From assembly GCA_024036415.1 (NCBI GenBank), contig JAMWET010001193.1, positions 1-64,000 of the forward strand: a stretch of DNA of 64,000 nt, given 5' to 3'. Below, piece by piece: positions 50,530 to 61,521 of this stretch. A program made the translations under genes and the position numbers. The stretch comes from Prochilodus magdalenae (lineage: Eukaryota; Chordata; Actinopteri; Characiformes; Prochilodontidae). Within the stretch, counting starts at the first letter, position 1. Every line of letters begins with the position of its first letter. Under the pieces are notes generated by a model. It was given only the letters and a program-made list of their open reading frames with translations, ran no database searches and was not told the DNA's origin.

Positions 50530-51697
50530 CTGCCAGTCTGTGGTTTCAAAGCAGTCCTGAAGTGTGAAGATGGCCTCCTCGCTCCATTGGTAGACTGATC
50601 TGAGAACTGGCTTGGCTTGTTTAAGTCTTTGTCTGTATGCAGGCAGGAGAAGAATGGAGGTGTGATCAGCTTTGCCGAAGGCAGGGCGGGGGAGGGGTTT
50701 GTAACTGTCCTTAAGTGCAGTGTAGCGGTGATGAAGAATCTGTTCTTGAAAGTTAATGTGCTAGTAGTATTTAGGCAGAACCATTTTCAGGTTGGCCCTG
50801 TTAAAATCCCCAAACACAATAAAAACAGCCTCTGGGTGAGAGTTCTCCAGCCTGTTGATGGTCTCATACAGAGCCTTTAATGCAAGTGACTTATCTGCCT
50901 GAGGTGGGATGTAGACTGTTGTGAAAATGACCGAGCTGAAATTTCTTTATGGGTTCATGACACTGTTGTTACCCTCAAAGTAAAGTGATAAAATATTCCT
51001 GTCTTTTTACCCTTGTATTTATTATAAAATAACTGAGTAAGTACATTAAGATATTTTTATTAACCGATAAGTGCCTTTAAATATTCTTCTGTGAAAGGAA
51101 TAAATAAATAATTATCATGGATAGTAACACTAAAAGTTAAAACATGTAAGGTCTGTGTATATTATAAAAGACAATCACACAATTCTTTGTCGCTACACAG
51201 TAAATTTTATTTTTCTGTGACCATAAAGCAACAAACTTTTTTTTTATTTAATAAACTAATTTCCAAACAATATTATATTCAATAAACATCAAATTAAACT
51301 CCTTAATCACACATTTCATGAATTGGTTCAGTTGCTCCCTGCAAACACATTAACAAAAATATATTCTCCCAGACATTTTGGCAACAGTGAAGCACATTGT
51401 AAACAACTGTAAATAGTTCTCTATGTTAAAATACAAAATCAGTGTAGTGCAAAGACATGACCATGACCCAATTCTAGGAAAGAGTATTTTTATCTGAGTT
51501 GGTCTAATGTTAGGTAACATTGATAGCTGGTTATCACTTACTTGTAGCAGTTGTTTAAAATATATTGGAGTTGGAGGATAGAGTGAGGTTAACAAAGTGA
51601 CACACTGGACATGTCCAGCTTTGTCTTCCCATATTCAATACTTTAGCGTGAGAGCTGTAAGTCACGATCTCATGATAACGTAATGCTTCAGTAACGT

Positions 51698-51800
51698 TAG
51701 ATATATATATATAAAATTCACTCCTGTTTAAGGAGACAGTGGCTCACAACTCAGTTTCCCCCAAATTTAGGTGCTGGTTATCATGAAAGGCTACATGTAA
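51698..51800 (+). promoter_or_regulatory. Possible alternative promoter of the plus GIMAP gene
   Basis: A run of TA units ending TATATAAAATTCACTCC (about 51700-51722) precedes GGAGACAGTGGCTCACAACTCAGTTTCCCCC, followed by AG|GTGCTGG (about 51769). This is the look of a second core promoter and short exon some 270 bp upstream of the coding exon. Evidence is motif-level only. Confidence 0.25.
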
Positions 51801-52077
51801 GTTATAAAGAAATTATTTTAACTTATGATATTGGCAGCTTTAACACATATATGAAGCATGACTACTTCATGCATATTCACGATGGCTCATGATGTATTGC
51901 TCACATTGTATTGTTAGCAAATTTATTAATTTAATTTTGTCCTTTTGCTACTTCAGGTTACATATGGAAAATTAACATCACAACACAGTGATATTAATAA
52001 AACATGCAAAATAATTTAAATCCTAATCTTTTTTAGGAACTATTTTTGTGTCTGTGATTCTGTACGATTGTGGTGCA

Positions 52078-53515
52078 ATGGCTGCTGAAGCACAGAAGAC
52101 AGGTGCTGATGATTCAGTGCAGATTGTTTTAATTGGTGCTACAGGCTCGGGTAAGAGCTCCTCTGGAAACACCATCCTTGGAAAAAAACTGTTCTTGTCG
52201 GAAACATCTGCAAAGTCAGTAACACTGCACTGCCAAATAGCAGCTGAGATGATCAACAGTAGGCAGGTTACTGTGGTGGATACTCCAGGCTGGGACTGCA
52301 CAGAACTTTCTAGCCATGAGGTTAAGAATAAAATACAGCAGACCTTACAGAACCTACATGGGCCATACTCCTTCCTCCTGGTCATCCGGGTTGGTTCTGT
52401 GGAATCTGAAGACATTGGTAAAATTTATGGACTGCAAGACATACTTGGTCCTTCATTCCTGAAGCACACCACAATCCTGTTTTCACACAGTGATAACCTC
52501 GAGTGGAAAACCTTTGATGAATATCTCAAGGAAGGAGGAGACAAATTTCAAGCCCTGTTGGGCTTTTGCAATAACAGATGTCATTCCTGGAACAACAGAC
52601 ATGAAAGATCTGATGAGGATGTGGAGAAACTCCTGAGAGATCTTAAAAGTACAGAAATGAAACACCAGCATTCAGTAATCAGCTTTCAGGACCAAATGGA
52701 TAATAGTACAACCCCCTCTGAAATCCCCTCTGATCAGAAAGGGAATCATGGAAAGAGGATAGGACCGGGAACTTCAGCAGCCGCACATGCACAAAAATGT
52801 AAAAAACCTATCCGAGTTTTATTCCTTGGAATGGCCAAAATGGGGAAGACCTCTAGCATCAGGACACTGCAAGGTAAAGGCGAGCAGACTTCAGATAAAG
52901 ATGTGTACAGTTACAGCACAGCTGGACTCAGTCTGCAGCTGATAGACTCTCCTGGCTTTGATGAAAATCAGAGGGAAATCCAGGAGGTCATTTCTACATC
53001 TGTGTCCAGTTCTGAACCCCATGTAATTGTCATAGTGATGAGTGTCGACCGCTTCAGTCCTGCAACCAGGAGAACCATGCAGCATGTTGAAGGTTTTCTA
53101 GGGAAGAATGCAACTAAACACACAATGATCCTTTTCACTGGAAAGGACAATCTGGAAGGCACACCTATAGAAGCATTTGTTGAGCAGAGTGCAGACCTGA
53201 AGGAACTTGTGAAGAAGAATGGGAACAGATTTCACGCACTGAATAACAGAGACACCAGCGATCAGAGACAAGTAGAGGAGCTCCTGCCGAAGATTGCAGA
53301 CATATATGAAGCAAATCGGGGAGAATCTTACAAACCACAGCATGTACGTTCAGAGCCAGCACATGAGAAAGGTAAACTTTATGTTCTTTCCAAATCTAAT
53401 GTGGAAATATAACATATGTGTATATTAAACTGTTTCTAATGTTCTTATCTTTACAGGTAAAGAATCTAAACAGAGTGGAGTTTGGAACCCCTTAAATTAC
53501 TTCTCAAAACATTAA
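52078..53515 (+). CDS. GIMAP-family GTPase with two AIG1 domains, spliced
   Basis: Coding exons 52078-53371 and 53457-53515 join in phase (G|GT makes Gly) to give 450 aa. The acceptor TTTTTTAG (ending 52036) precedes it; I choose the ATG at 52078 (GCAATGG). Domain 1 (about 15-195): G1 GATGSGKS (20-27), G3 DTPG (68-71), G4-like SHSDNL (136-141), WNNR (171-174). Linker 195-243 is Gln/Ser/Lys-rich. Domain 2 (about 244-415): P-loop GMAKMGKT (251-258), G3 DSPG (290-293), TGKDNL (354-359), LNNR (388-391). Both P-loops keep GK[ST], so both may bind GTP. No membrane helix. Tandem AIG1 domains occur in some GIMAPs; mammalian GIMAP8 has three. The partner gene across the promoter has only one. Confidence 0.9.
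53372..53456 (+). other. Last intron of the plus GIMAP gene
   Basis: The intron runs from GTAAAC (donor at 53372) to TTTACAG (acceptor at 53456), 85 bases. Read-through without splicing would end after 15 extra codons at the TAA near 53410. The spliced C-terminus is EKGKESKQSGVWNPLNYFSK and ends with H. Confidence 0.75.
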
Positions 53516-53949
53516 CACAACATGCGTGTTTGATATGTCTTATATTTTGTGTTGATTTGATTTAGAGACATGTTTATAGTGATGGGACTCTACCAGTAAA
53601 GATTTCTTTGTGAAACTTAAGTTCTGCATATTCTGTAGCACCAAAATAGCACATCTGTATTGCCTTCTGTTTTTCCCTTCATCTCTTAAAGCTGGAGAGT
53701 GTCTACAGTATAGGTAAAAGGATTGTGTTAAATCTACTGGTTATGCCTGTCTGTCAGAAAAAAAAAAGAGAAGACGGAGCATAACAAGATCATATTAAAC
53801 CCTTCTCTGCTACACGAGCGCCGCCATGTGGACATGCTTTTAATTATTCAGCACTGCAGTAATGTTAAATTTTTGCATTAAAAAAATTACAATACATTTG
53901 TAATTACAAAAATACATTGTTCCACAGTTAAGTCACTTTTTTGTATTTT

Positions 53950-53955
53950 AATAAA
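53950..53955 (+). terminator. Candidate polyadenylation signal, plus GIMAP
   Basis: AATAAA lies 435 bases after the stop codon of the plus-strand GIMAP gene. It is the nearest perfect signal downstream, although an AGTAAA at about 53597 is closer. Confidence 0.4.
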
Positions 53956-54169
53956 CATGATTTTATGCATGTGCTTGTGTCCAAAATTGTGTTTTGTGTT
54001 TGTCTGGTCATGTACTGGGTAAATAAGAGAAACTGTGTTTATCTATCTATATAATAGTTGTCATGCATTTAAACTGTTACACATATCTGTGCATATCCAT
54101 TCATGTAGACATTTACACAAATATATATATTTTTCCCCAATATCAATTTTTATTTAATTTTTTAAACAC

Positions 54170-54420
54170 AAAGGAGAGGGAGGAAAAAGATAAACAATTC
54201 AAAATTTATTCATTTTCCCTCTCGCCTCAGACCTTTAACCTGTTCACCCTTGCTGTCTGTTTTTCCTGGTTTTGACCTTTGCCTGTCTCTGACTACGTTT
54301 TTGTCTTGCCCTTTATGTTGATCTGTGTGTTGCTGTTCGATTGTGTAATAAAGCCAACCTGACTTTTAGCTCTGCCCACGTTGGCCCAAAGTCTTTGTTT
54401 ATGGCAAAACTACAAAACCA
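54170..54420 (+). repeat. LTR-like end
   Basis: The segment CCTCGCCTCAGACCTTTAAC... through TGTGTAATAAAGCCAACCTG has the polyadenylation and tail layout seen in fish retroelement LTRs. I cannot define its 5' edge or family. Confidence 0.35.
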
Positions 54421-55670
54421 GCCTCCTACCCCAACCCACTAACAACAAGAGACAGCTTGCTGGACATAATAGTGGATGTTCCAGACATTCCATTAAAAAC
54501 AAAACATTAAACAAATTAAATTAGCCACCCCCCTCCATAACATTGTCAATTACAACATGGACTAGAAGGGAATGGAGACCAAGTATGCTCAAATTCAGTG
54601 TCATTACCTTTAATTCCAGCATATAAGTGCTCAAAGGGAAGAAATTTCATAATTCCATTATGTCAACGGTTAACTGTGTGTGGTCTGTCATCTAGCCACT
54701 TAATCAAGACACGTTTATGAACAATGTACAATCATTTGCAAGTGAGCTGGATCTGACATGATGGATCTGATGTAAATTTAATCTCCAATTTCAACCATGT
54801 TTCTGCATCATTTTCATTAAAATAATAAAATTTCACTGAATTAATTACTCAGCTAATTTTGAATGATTATATGAATAATTATTCAAACCAGGGCCAAGAC
54901 CAGGCGGCAGACAAACAGGCTAAACCAAGTGTCTGCTCGCTGCCACATAGGATCCGTAGAATCGAGACTGTGTCTGTTCCCCGAATCAAACAAAATTTTA
55001 GAAAACTGCAAAGTTAGTCATACTAACCTAATTAACATCAGACTAGTTCAACCAGTTCACAATGACAGCACACTAAGTATGAAACTAGGTCTGCTTAATA
55101 TCAGATCACTTACATCTAAGACCATCCTTATTAATGAACTCATTAAGGATTCATAGTTTTGAAGCAGTGTCTCACAGAAACGTGGATTAGACCTGAAGAG
55201 TATTTAGCTTTAAATGAAGCCACCCCGACAGGCTACAGTTAAGTACACCGTCCTCGTTTAAACGGCCGGGTTGGAGGTGTAGCCACCATCTACACTAGTT
55301 CTTCAGGAATAAACCAGAAAGCAGGCTGCACATACTCTTCTTTCGAAATTCTGTTTCTTAATACAAGTGATCAAAGAACGAAAAAACACTCTACAATCTA
55401 CAGGCCACCAGGGCCCTATTCTGAATTCTTACAGGAGTTTGCTGATTTTTTATCCTAAGTTTAGTAACAGTTTCAAATAAGGTAATAATCGTTGGAGACT
55501 TTAATATTCACTTGGGCAAACCACAGGATCCACTTAGTAAGGCATTTTTATCCATCTTTCATTCAGTACTTTCATTCAGATACTCATTCAGTATCACTAT
55601 TATCTAATCTCATACGAAATCAGTTTTAGTCATACCATAGGTTTATCCACACAATATTGTGTTAAGCGCG

Positions 55671-56828
55671 TGTAGCCCTTAGGGTTTTTTGAGTGTGGAA
55701 AAAATCAAATGTTCAAAGTTAATTTGCTGCCCACAGCTTTTACAAAGTTCGTGTTGTACTGTTATTATTGAGAGCTGGTACCTTGCTATTTTAGTTTTTT
55801 TTTTTTGTGGTATTTTCACATTTATGTGTGCTTGTGAGCCTTTGTTACTTGTTTTATTTTTTCAGCTTTACGTAAGAGTTGAGTAATTTTCCACTGTTTT
55901 GGGTTTAGTTTTGTTCTGTTTAAGCCAAAGGGTGCGGAGGACCAAGTTAGTTTGGAAGGACCGAATTAGACAGTTTAACCCACAAATTCAGCTCAGAAAC
56001 GGACCACAAGTGCTAAAACTGGGCAGAACCTAGTTGGACTGAGTTTCTATAAACAGCTAACGAAGGAGGCTCTAGCTAGCTAATGCTATTAACCGCGCCA
56101 GCCAGGCTTGGACAGACGGCCTGTCGGGACGAACGGATGCTGCGCTGACGGCGGACTCGCGTGGACAACTTCTGCGCAGGATTAAAGGTTCTCCTTTTTT
56201 GTCTTGTTCGTGTTTTTCCCCCTCCACTGGATTGCTATTCAGAAGATCCTGCTGTGGTTGAACTGTGAGGGCGCTGTGCGTGACCTACGGTTGAACTGTG
56301 AGTAACCGCTGATTGATTCGCTGTGTTTTTTTTTTTTTAGCTCCAACGCGCGCCAACGGAGGGTAGCTCCCTCTTGGACACTGAACCCCAGGGTACTTTA
56401 GAGTACATACACCGTGCACTGTGGGAGAGAAAAAAACCCGAACAACCACTGTTTAAAATTGTTGAGCTGTGTGCGTGGCTTTAAAACTGTTTTTATTACA
56501 GTGTTAAAATACAGTCATGAGTTCTGCAGCCTGCCGTGTGTGTTCTTTTCTCCCGCTCTGGAGTCTCTTCTATTGATTGGGGTACCGAGAGAGGGAGGGG
56601 AAGGCATTAAAGGGCCAGTGCATGGGAGATTCATGTAGCAGTTAGAGTTTAGCTACAGGCCTGAACCCTAAGGAAAAATCACCCTAGTAGCTTGAGCCAT
56701 CTATGTTTTTTTCTTCTGAGTTGTTGTTGTAGGACCCACCAGGCACCTCCCATGCCATTAGTTTAGGGGTTATGTGGCTCCCATTTAACCTTTAGTTGTT
56801 TAGTTAAGTGTCAGGTGGGGGCGCTACA
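55671..56828 (+). repeat. Solo LTR candidate, 1,158 bp, inside the L2
   Basis: The insertion starts TGTAGCCCTTAGGG and ends GGGGGCGCTACA, with short inverted TGTAGC/GCTACA ends as expected for an LTR. L2 text continues on both sides (...TTGTGTTAAGC before, TTATGACATCC after). The flanks CGCG and CACG could be a slightly diverged 4-bp target duplication. No gag or pol lies inside. Internal sequence includes a T11 run near 56328. Confidence 0.6.
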
Positions 56829-57640
56829 CACGTTATGACATCCTCTACACCTTGTAGCTTTATTGAAAACCTCCCAGATCTGTCAAATACTATTAGCTGT
56901 CTGTCTGAACCCACTGATCTAGATAATTTTACCCAATGCTTGGAGGACATGTTTTCACTCTACTTTAAATAAAATGGCTCCATTAAAATGTAAAAGAATT
57001 AGGCAGAAGAAACTTGCTCCATGGTATAATGATCACACTCAAGCTCTAAAACAGACTGTCAGACAAGTAGAGCGTAAATGGCGCCTGACTAAACTTGAAG
57101 TATTCCAGTCTGGCTGGAAGTATAGCCTCATAGACTATAGAAAAGCTCTAAGTGTAGCACGTTCATCTTATCTGTCTTCACTGATAGATAATAACAAAAA
57201 TAATCTAAGATTATTATTTAGCACAATCTCTAAATTAACCAAGAGTATATTAACAAAATTGAAACAATTAGGCTAAAAATACAAAATGCACAGTTAACAG
57301 CTACAAGTATACTGCCCCGTACAGCTAATGCTAATCTAGAGCACAGTATAACTATTGCGGAGAGGCTGGAATCTTTTTCTCTACTCCAACAAAATCTATT
57401 TCAAATCATTTCATCCTCAAAATCATCTACATGCATACTAGATCCAGTTCCGACCAGTTAGCTGAAGGAAGTTCTGCCAGAAATCACCACGCCTTTTCTA
57501 TCTATAATAAACTCATCTCTTAGCCCTGCTTATGTCCCAAAATCCTGTTAACTAGCAGTAATTAAGCCTTTAATTAAGAAACCTAATCTTGATCCCTATG
57601 AGCTTGCAAACTACAGACCCATTTCAAATCTTCCATTTAT

Positions 57641-58398
57641 ATCATGACAGAGGTCAGAGAATCCTTACTGGTCCTACTGGATCTTAGTGCAGCATTTGAC
57701 ACAATAGACCACTCCATCTTACTAGATAGGCTGGAAAACCTTGTAGGAGTAACAGGAGCTCTTTTATGGTTCAGATCTTACTTAAGCGACCGCTATCAAT
57801 TTGTAAATATAAACGGTCAATCGTCCACTCACACAAAAGTAAAGTAAAAGGTGTTCCACAGGGATCTGTCCTAGGACCTATATTATTAACCTTATATATG
57901 CTACCACTCGGTACCATAAGCCGAAACCATAACATAAATTTTCACTGCTATGCTGATGACACGCAACTGTGTATCTCAGCTAGACCAGATAATCCACTTC
58001 ACCTTAATAAGATAGAGGACTGTGTTAGAGACGTAAGAGACTGGATGTCCAGCAACTTCCTCCTATTGAACTCTGCATTATCACTCCATCTAAATAGCTT
58101 CTTAGTTACACCAGGTACCTCTGTTAAAAGTCTTGGTGTCACAATTGCTCCTAATCTGGCCTTCGATGAGCATATTAATAATATCACTGGAATAGCTTTT
58201 CTACATCTACGCAATATTGCGAAATTAAGAAATGCACTGTCGCTACAGGATGCAGAAAAACTAGTTCACGCCTTTATTACCTCAAGGCTGGATTACTGTA
58301 ATGCCCTGCTTTCTGGTTGCTCCAGCAAAGAGAGAGAGCCTTTTCGTACAAGGCCCCCCAGCTTTGGAATAACCTACCAGTCAGTGTTCAGGATTTAG
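57641..58398 (+). pseudogene. L2 reverse transcriptase core
   Basis: Two overlapping frames (57644-57847 and 57766-58398) cover RT blocks from the [15 protein letters not shown] catalytic Asp through [20 protein letters not shown] and [18 protein letters not shown] to the C-terminal [17 protein letters not shown]. Between [10 protein letters not shown] and LVLLDLS about 90 residues are missing, so this copy has lost part of the fingers and palm. Confidence 0.8.
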
Positions 58399-58460
58399 AC
58401 ACAGCCTCAATTTAAGTCCAGGCTTAAAACCTACCTGTTTAGTCAAGCTTTTGGTAATTA

Positions 58461-59803
58461 GTCTTTCTTTTTAATAATAAAACAATAATAATAAAATGTA
58501 CATATATGAAGTAATATATATTACTTCACCAGCTTTACCTCAAAATAAACATTGCCATCAGCTCTTAAATTAAACATTACCTCAGCCACTGCAGACACTG
58601 TATTATTCCCTTATTAATGTAACCTGTTTAGGGGAGAAGCAACCACTAATTATTAGGGGCAGGCAAGAGCAGAATAGTGCTGCCCCTTTCAGTAAAGCTC
58701 TGAAGGCTTATATGTTGTCATTCTGGTCATTATTACTATCAACAGTAAAAAGATTATCACAATAATATGATAACTAGAATATCATAACAGTACACAGGCA
58801 GTTGAAATAGAACTAACATGATTCTATTAATAAACTTTGCAGTGTGTAGTAGTTCTGTATTATTTGGTGTTTGCGAGTTGAATACACTACTCAGTCATCA
58901 TTCTTGCACTTTCCTTGCGATGAGAAAGAGAAGAGGAAATGGTTTCAGTTGATAAGGTAAGCTACGTCTCTTAAATGAATAAAGAAAAACAATGCACGTC
59001 CATTGCAGATTTCCTTTATACAGACTATGGGTATTACAGGGTGTTTCTAGTTATGAACCAGCATTTTTATGTTGGACTTGTTAGCTGATGTGCTACCCAA
59101 CTAGGGTAAAGATATCTAGCCTTAGCTCCCACTGGAACCAAAGTTAAGCCATCTCCTGCTTTCTTTCTCATCACAAAAGCAGTAGAATGGAATTTAAGTA
59201 GTTGCTAGACACAGATAAGTTCAAACAATGATAGCCTCATTTAAGTAGTAGAGGCTTATGCCTGGACACAAAGGTCATTATATCCCGAGTTAAGAAGCAG
59301 ATTAGACCTTTCTCAAAGTCAATGCAACATCACATCCATCTGTAAGTAGCAACATATTGAACTTCTGCCTGCACTGTTCAAGAGAGTGCTTGCTGTTTGC
59401 TGGCCCCCCTCATAAATCATCATTGGGCTTCAGCACTGCCAACAGTAGCAAAGTTATCGTGTGTGGCTGTCCCTCCAACATGGACAAGGACTAGCATGAC
59501 TGCTGAGGATCCTCTGTTTGGCTGTTTCTTGTAGGCAGCATAGACATGTTCTTTGGTGCCTTCCCATAATACTCTGTGTCAGCACCGATTCAGCTGCTGG
59601 GCAAAAGGAGCAGAAGACACAAGCATCAACACTGGTAAACGTTGTCTTCTAAGAGTAGTGATATACTACTGAACACTAAGGACCAAGTGGCGTTCCAAAG
59701 CATTTGGATAATGCACACAAAAACGGTAGGGGCAGCGCAGGCACTAAGCAGCATTAAAATGGAAAAGTTTTAAAGAAACGCTGTGTGATTCAGGCCGCAA
59801 TTG
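58461..59803. other. L2 3' UTR and unassigned sequence
   Basis: From 58461 to about 58830 the text resembles L2 3' untranslated sequence (GGGGCAGGCAAGAGCAGAAT, TGCCCCTTTCAGTAAAGC). From there to 59803 I recognise nothing; it is not open over any useful length. Confidence 0.4.
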
Positions 59804-60429
59804 CAGTGGGGCAAAAAAGTGTTTAGTCAACCACTGATTGTGCAGGTTCTCCTAATTTGAAAGATGAGAGAGGTCTGTAATTTTTATCATAGGTACACTT
59901 CAACTAGGAGAGACAAAATGAGAAACAAATTCCAGGAAATCACATTGTAGGATTTTTAAAGAATTTATTAGTAAATTATGTTGGAAAATAAGTATTTGGT
60001 CAATAACAAAAGTTCAACCCAGCACTTCGTAACATAACCTTTGTTGGCAATGACAAGAAGTCAAGCATTTCCTGTAAGTCTTCACAAGATTTGCACACAC
60101 TGTAGCTGGTATTTTGGCCTGTTCCTCTGTGCAGATCTCCTCTAGAGCAGTGATAGTTTGGGGCTGTCGCTGGGCAAAGACTCCCTCCACAAATTTTCTA
60201 CGGGGTTGAGGTCTGGAGACTCACGACCTTGAAATGCTTTTTACGGAGCCGCTCCTACGTTGCCCGAGCGGTGTGTTTGCTGGAAGACCCAGCCACGTTC
60301 CATCTTCAATGCTCTCACTGATGAAGGGGAGTTTTGGCATAAAATCTCACAATTCGTGGCCCCGTTTATTCTTCCCTTAACGCTGATCCGTCGACCTGTC
60401 CCCTCTGCAGAAAAACAGCCCCAAAGCAT
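59804..60429 (-). pseudogene. Antisense Tc1 remnant, family D
   Basis: The plus strand shows the inverted repeat (CAGTGGGGCAAAAAAGTGTT) of a widespread fish Tc1 family, then antisense transposase text (TTGTTGGCAATGACAAGAAG..., GGGGTTGAGGTCTGGAGACT, AGACCCAGCCACGTTCC, AAAAACAGCCCCAAAGCATG). It stops abruptly at 60429, where the minisatellite starts. The catalytic region beyond that point is absent. Confidence 0.8.
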
Positions 60430-60645
60430 GAGCACCGGTTTGTTGGATTTTAGCCATGCTGGTAGTGTAAGCGTTAGCGCTCTGAGCACCGCTTTGTCGG
60501 ATTTTAGCAGTGCTGGTAGTGTAAGCGGTAGAGCTCTGAGCACCACGTTGTCGGACTTTAGCAGTGCTGGTAGTGTAAGCGGTAGCGCTCTGAGCACCGC
60601 TTTGTTGGATTTTAGCCATGCTGGTAGTGTCAGCGTTAGCGGTTT
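60430..60645 (+). repeat. 54-bp minisatellite, four units, open in frame
   Basis: Units start GAGCACC at 60430, 60484, 60538 and 60592, exactly 54 bases apart, with a degenerate fifth part after 60645. 54 is a multiple of three, and the plus frame stays open through all units, giving an 18-residue repeat like [18 protein letters not shown]. Differences between units are mostly single bases. The frame from 60260 to 60649 joins antisense Tc1 text to the array and so does not look like a natural gene. Confidence 0.9.
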
Positions 60646-60969
60646 TTAGTAGCGTTGATACTGTTAGCTGTGAGCACTGCTCTGTTGTAACAACTACTAA
60701 TGAACTTTTATATTAACATAGGCGGTGTCACTGAAGATTAGCTTATCTGTATGGCATTGACACTGTACACATCCCTCAGAAAAAAAAAAAAAAACACATT
60801 TGCCTATTTTTGCCACTATTGGGCTGCTCAGGATTTACGGGATAGTGTAATACTCTGAAATAATGCCCTTTGGCTTTGCACTAAACTGGAATTTTTGGAC
60901 AACTCACATTGGGCCTGGATCAATCGATGCTTAAACACAGATACAGAATTCAAGCAGCACAATGTAGCT

Positions 60970-61320
60970 TACTCAGCTCCCCTCTTCTCTGGATCCACTG
61001 CAGTTTGCGTATCATCCCAACCATTCTACAGATGATGCCATCACCCCCACACTCCACCTAACTGTCACCCACCTGGACAATTAAGACACCTACGCCAGAA
61101 TGCTGCATTCAACACCATCATCCCTCAGCACCTGTTCAGAAAACTAAGCGTGCTGGGCCTGAACACCTCCCTCTGTAACTGATAGACCACAATCAGTTAG
61201 GATAGGCAACAACATCTCCAGTACCACCATACTGAGTACCAGTGCCCCCCAGGGCTGTATGCTAAGCCCACTGCTGTTTACTCTGCTGGCTTAGGATTGT
61301 GCTGCAAAGAGACAAGTGGT
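60970..61320 (+). pseudogene. LINE reverse-transcriptase fragment, plus strand
   Basis: The plus text (HQFAYHPN.STDDAI-like near 61005-61040, [11 protein letters not shown] near 61105, and STSAPQGCMLSPLLFTLL near 61238-61290) is a broken Rex1/CR1-type RT core. Stops are frequent. Confidence 0.65.
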
Positions 61321-61521
61321 TGGTTCTGCGCCAGTCCACTAGCCACTAGCCACTGCACTTCCTCTCTGTGTCTTGTTGTTCTTGGTGATGAGGCCCACAA
61401 CTGACGTATCATCTGCGAATTTCACGATTTGATGATTTGATGATTTGATGATTTGATGATCACATGGATTTTTTTCACTGCTGCCGTCTGGCAGAAGGTA
61501 CAGGAGCATCCGTCCTGCCAC
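61321..61521 (-). pseudogene. LINE fragment in reverse orientation
   Basis: Here the sense switches to minus and reads KFADDTSVVGLITKNN near 61425-61375, which is the catalytic FADD block missing from the neighbouring plus-strand fragment. A TTTGATGAT repeat (61428-61462) lies next to it. Confidence 0.7.
61425..61462. repeat. GATTTGAT / TGATTTGATGA short tandem repeat
   Basis: Four near-identical 9-base units (GATTTGATG-like) follow the FADD-coding text. It sits at the junction between two LINE pieces. Confidence 0.8.

Larger units (their letters stand above)
48899..50960 (-). mobile_element. Rex1/CR1-type LINE, antisense in GIMAP intron
   Basis: On the minus strand an endonuclease end (VYIPPQADK...FGDFN, about 50910-50790), a linker (50529-50065) and reverse transcriptase (50089-49292) run in order, then a 3' UTR ending near AAGTTTCAAGTTTC and TTTATTTGTCATATGC at 48899-48935. 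The 5' end is truncated. It lies antisense in the 3.7-kb first intron of the plus-strand GIMAP gene. Confidence 0.85.
54929..58460 (+). mobile_element. L2-type LINE, interrupted and frameshifted
   Basis: The endonuclease starts with KLGLLNIRSLTSKTILINEL (about 55080-55145), then LCLTETW-like text and GPYSEFLQEFADFLS and a VGDFNIH-like block (55490-55520). Past an insertion (55671-56828), text resumes with LDNFTQCLEDMF and KKLAPWYNDHTQALK (57003 on). Reverse transcriptase follows: [10 protein letters not shown] (about 57612-57640), then after a gap [47 protein letters not shown] (57947-57979), [18 protein letters not shown] and NALLSGCS. The catalytic YADD is present but stops and shifts break ORF2. 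The tail ends with SRLKTYLFSQAFG near 58455. Confidence 0.85.

Noticed and set aside
60241..60619. Minus-strand frames through the 54-bp array
   Set aside because: The period is a multiple of three, so other frames stay open too; there is no independent support for coding on this strand.
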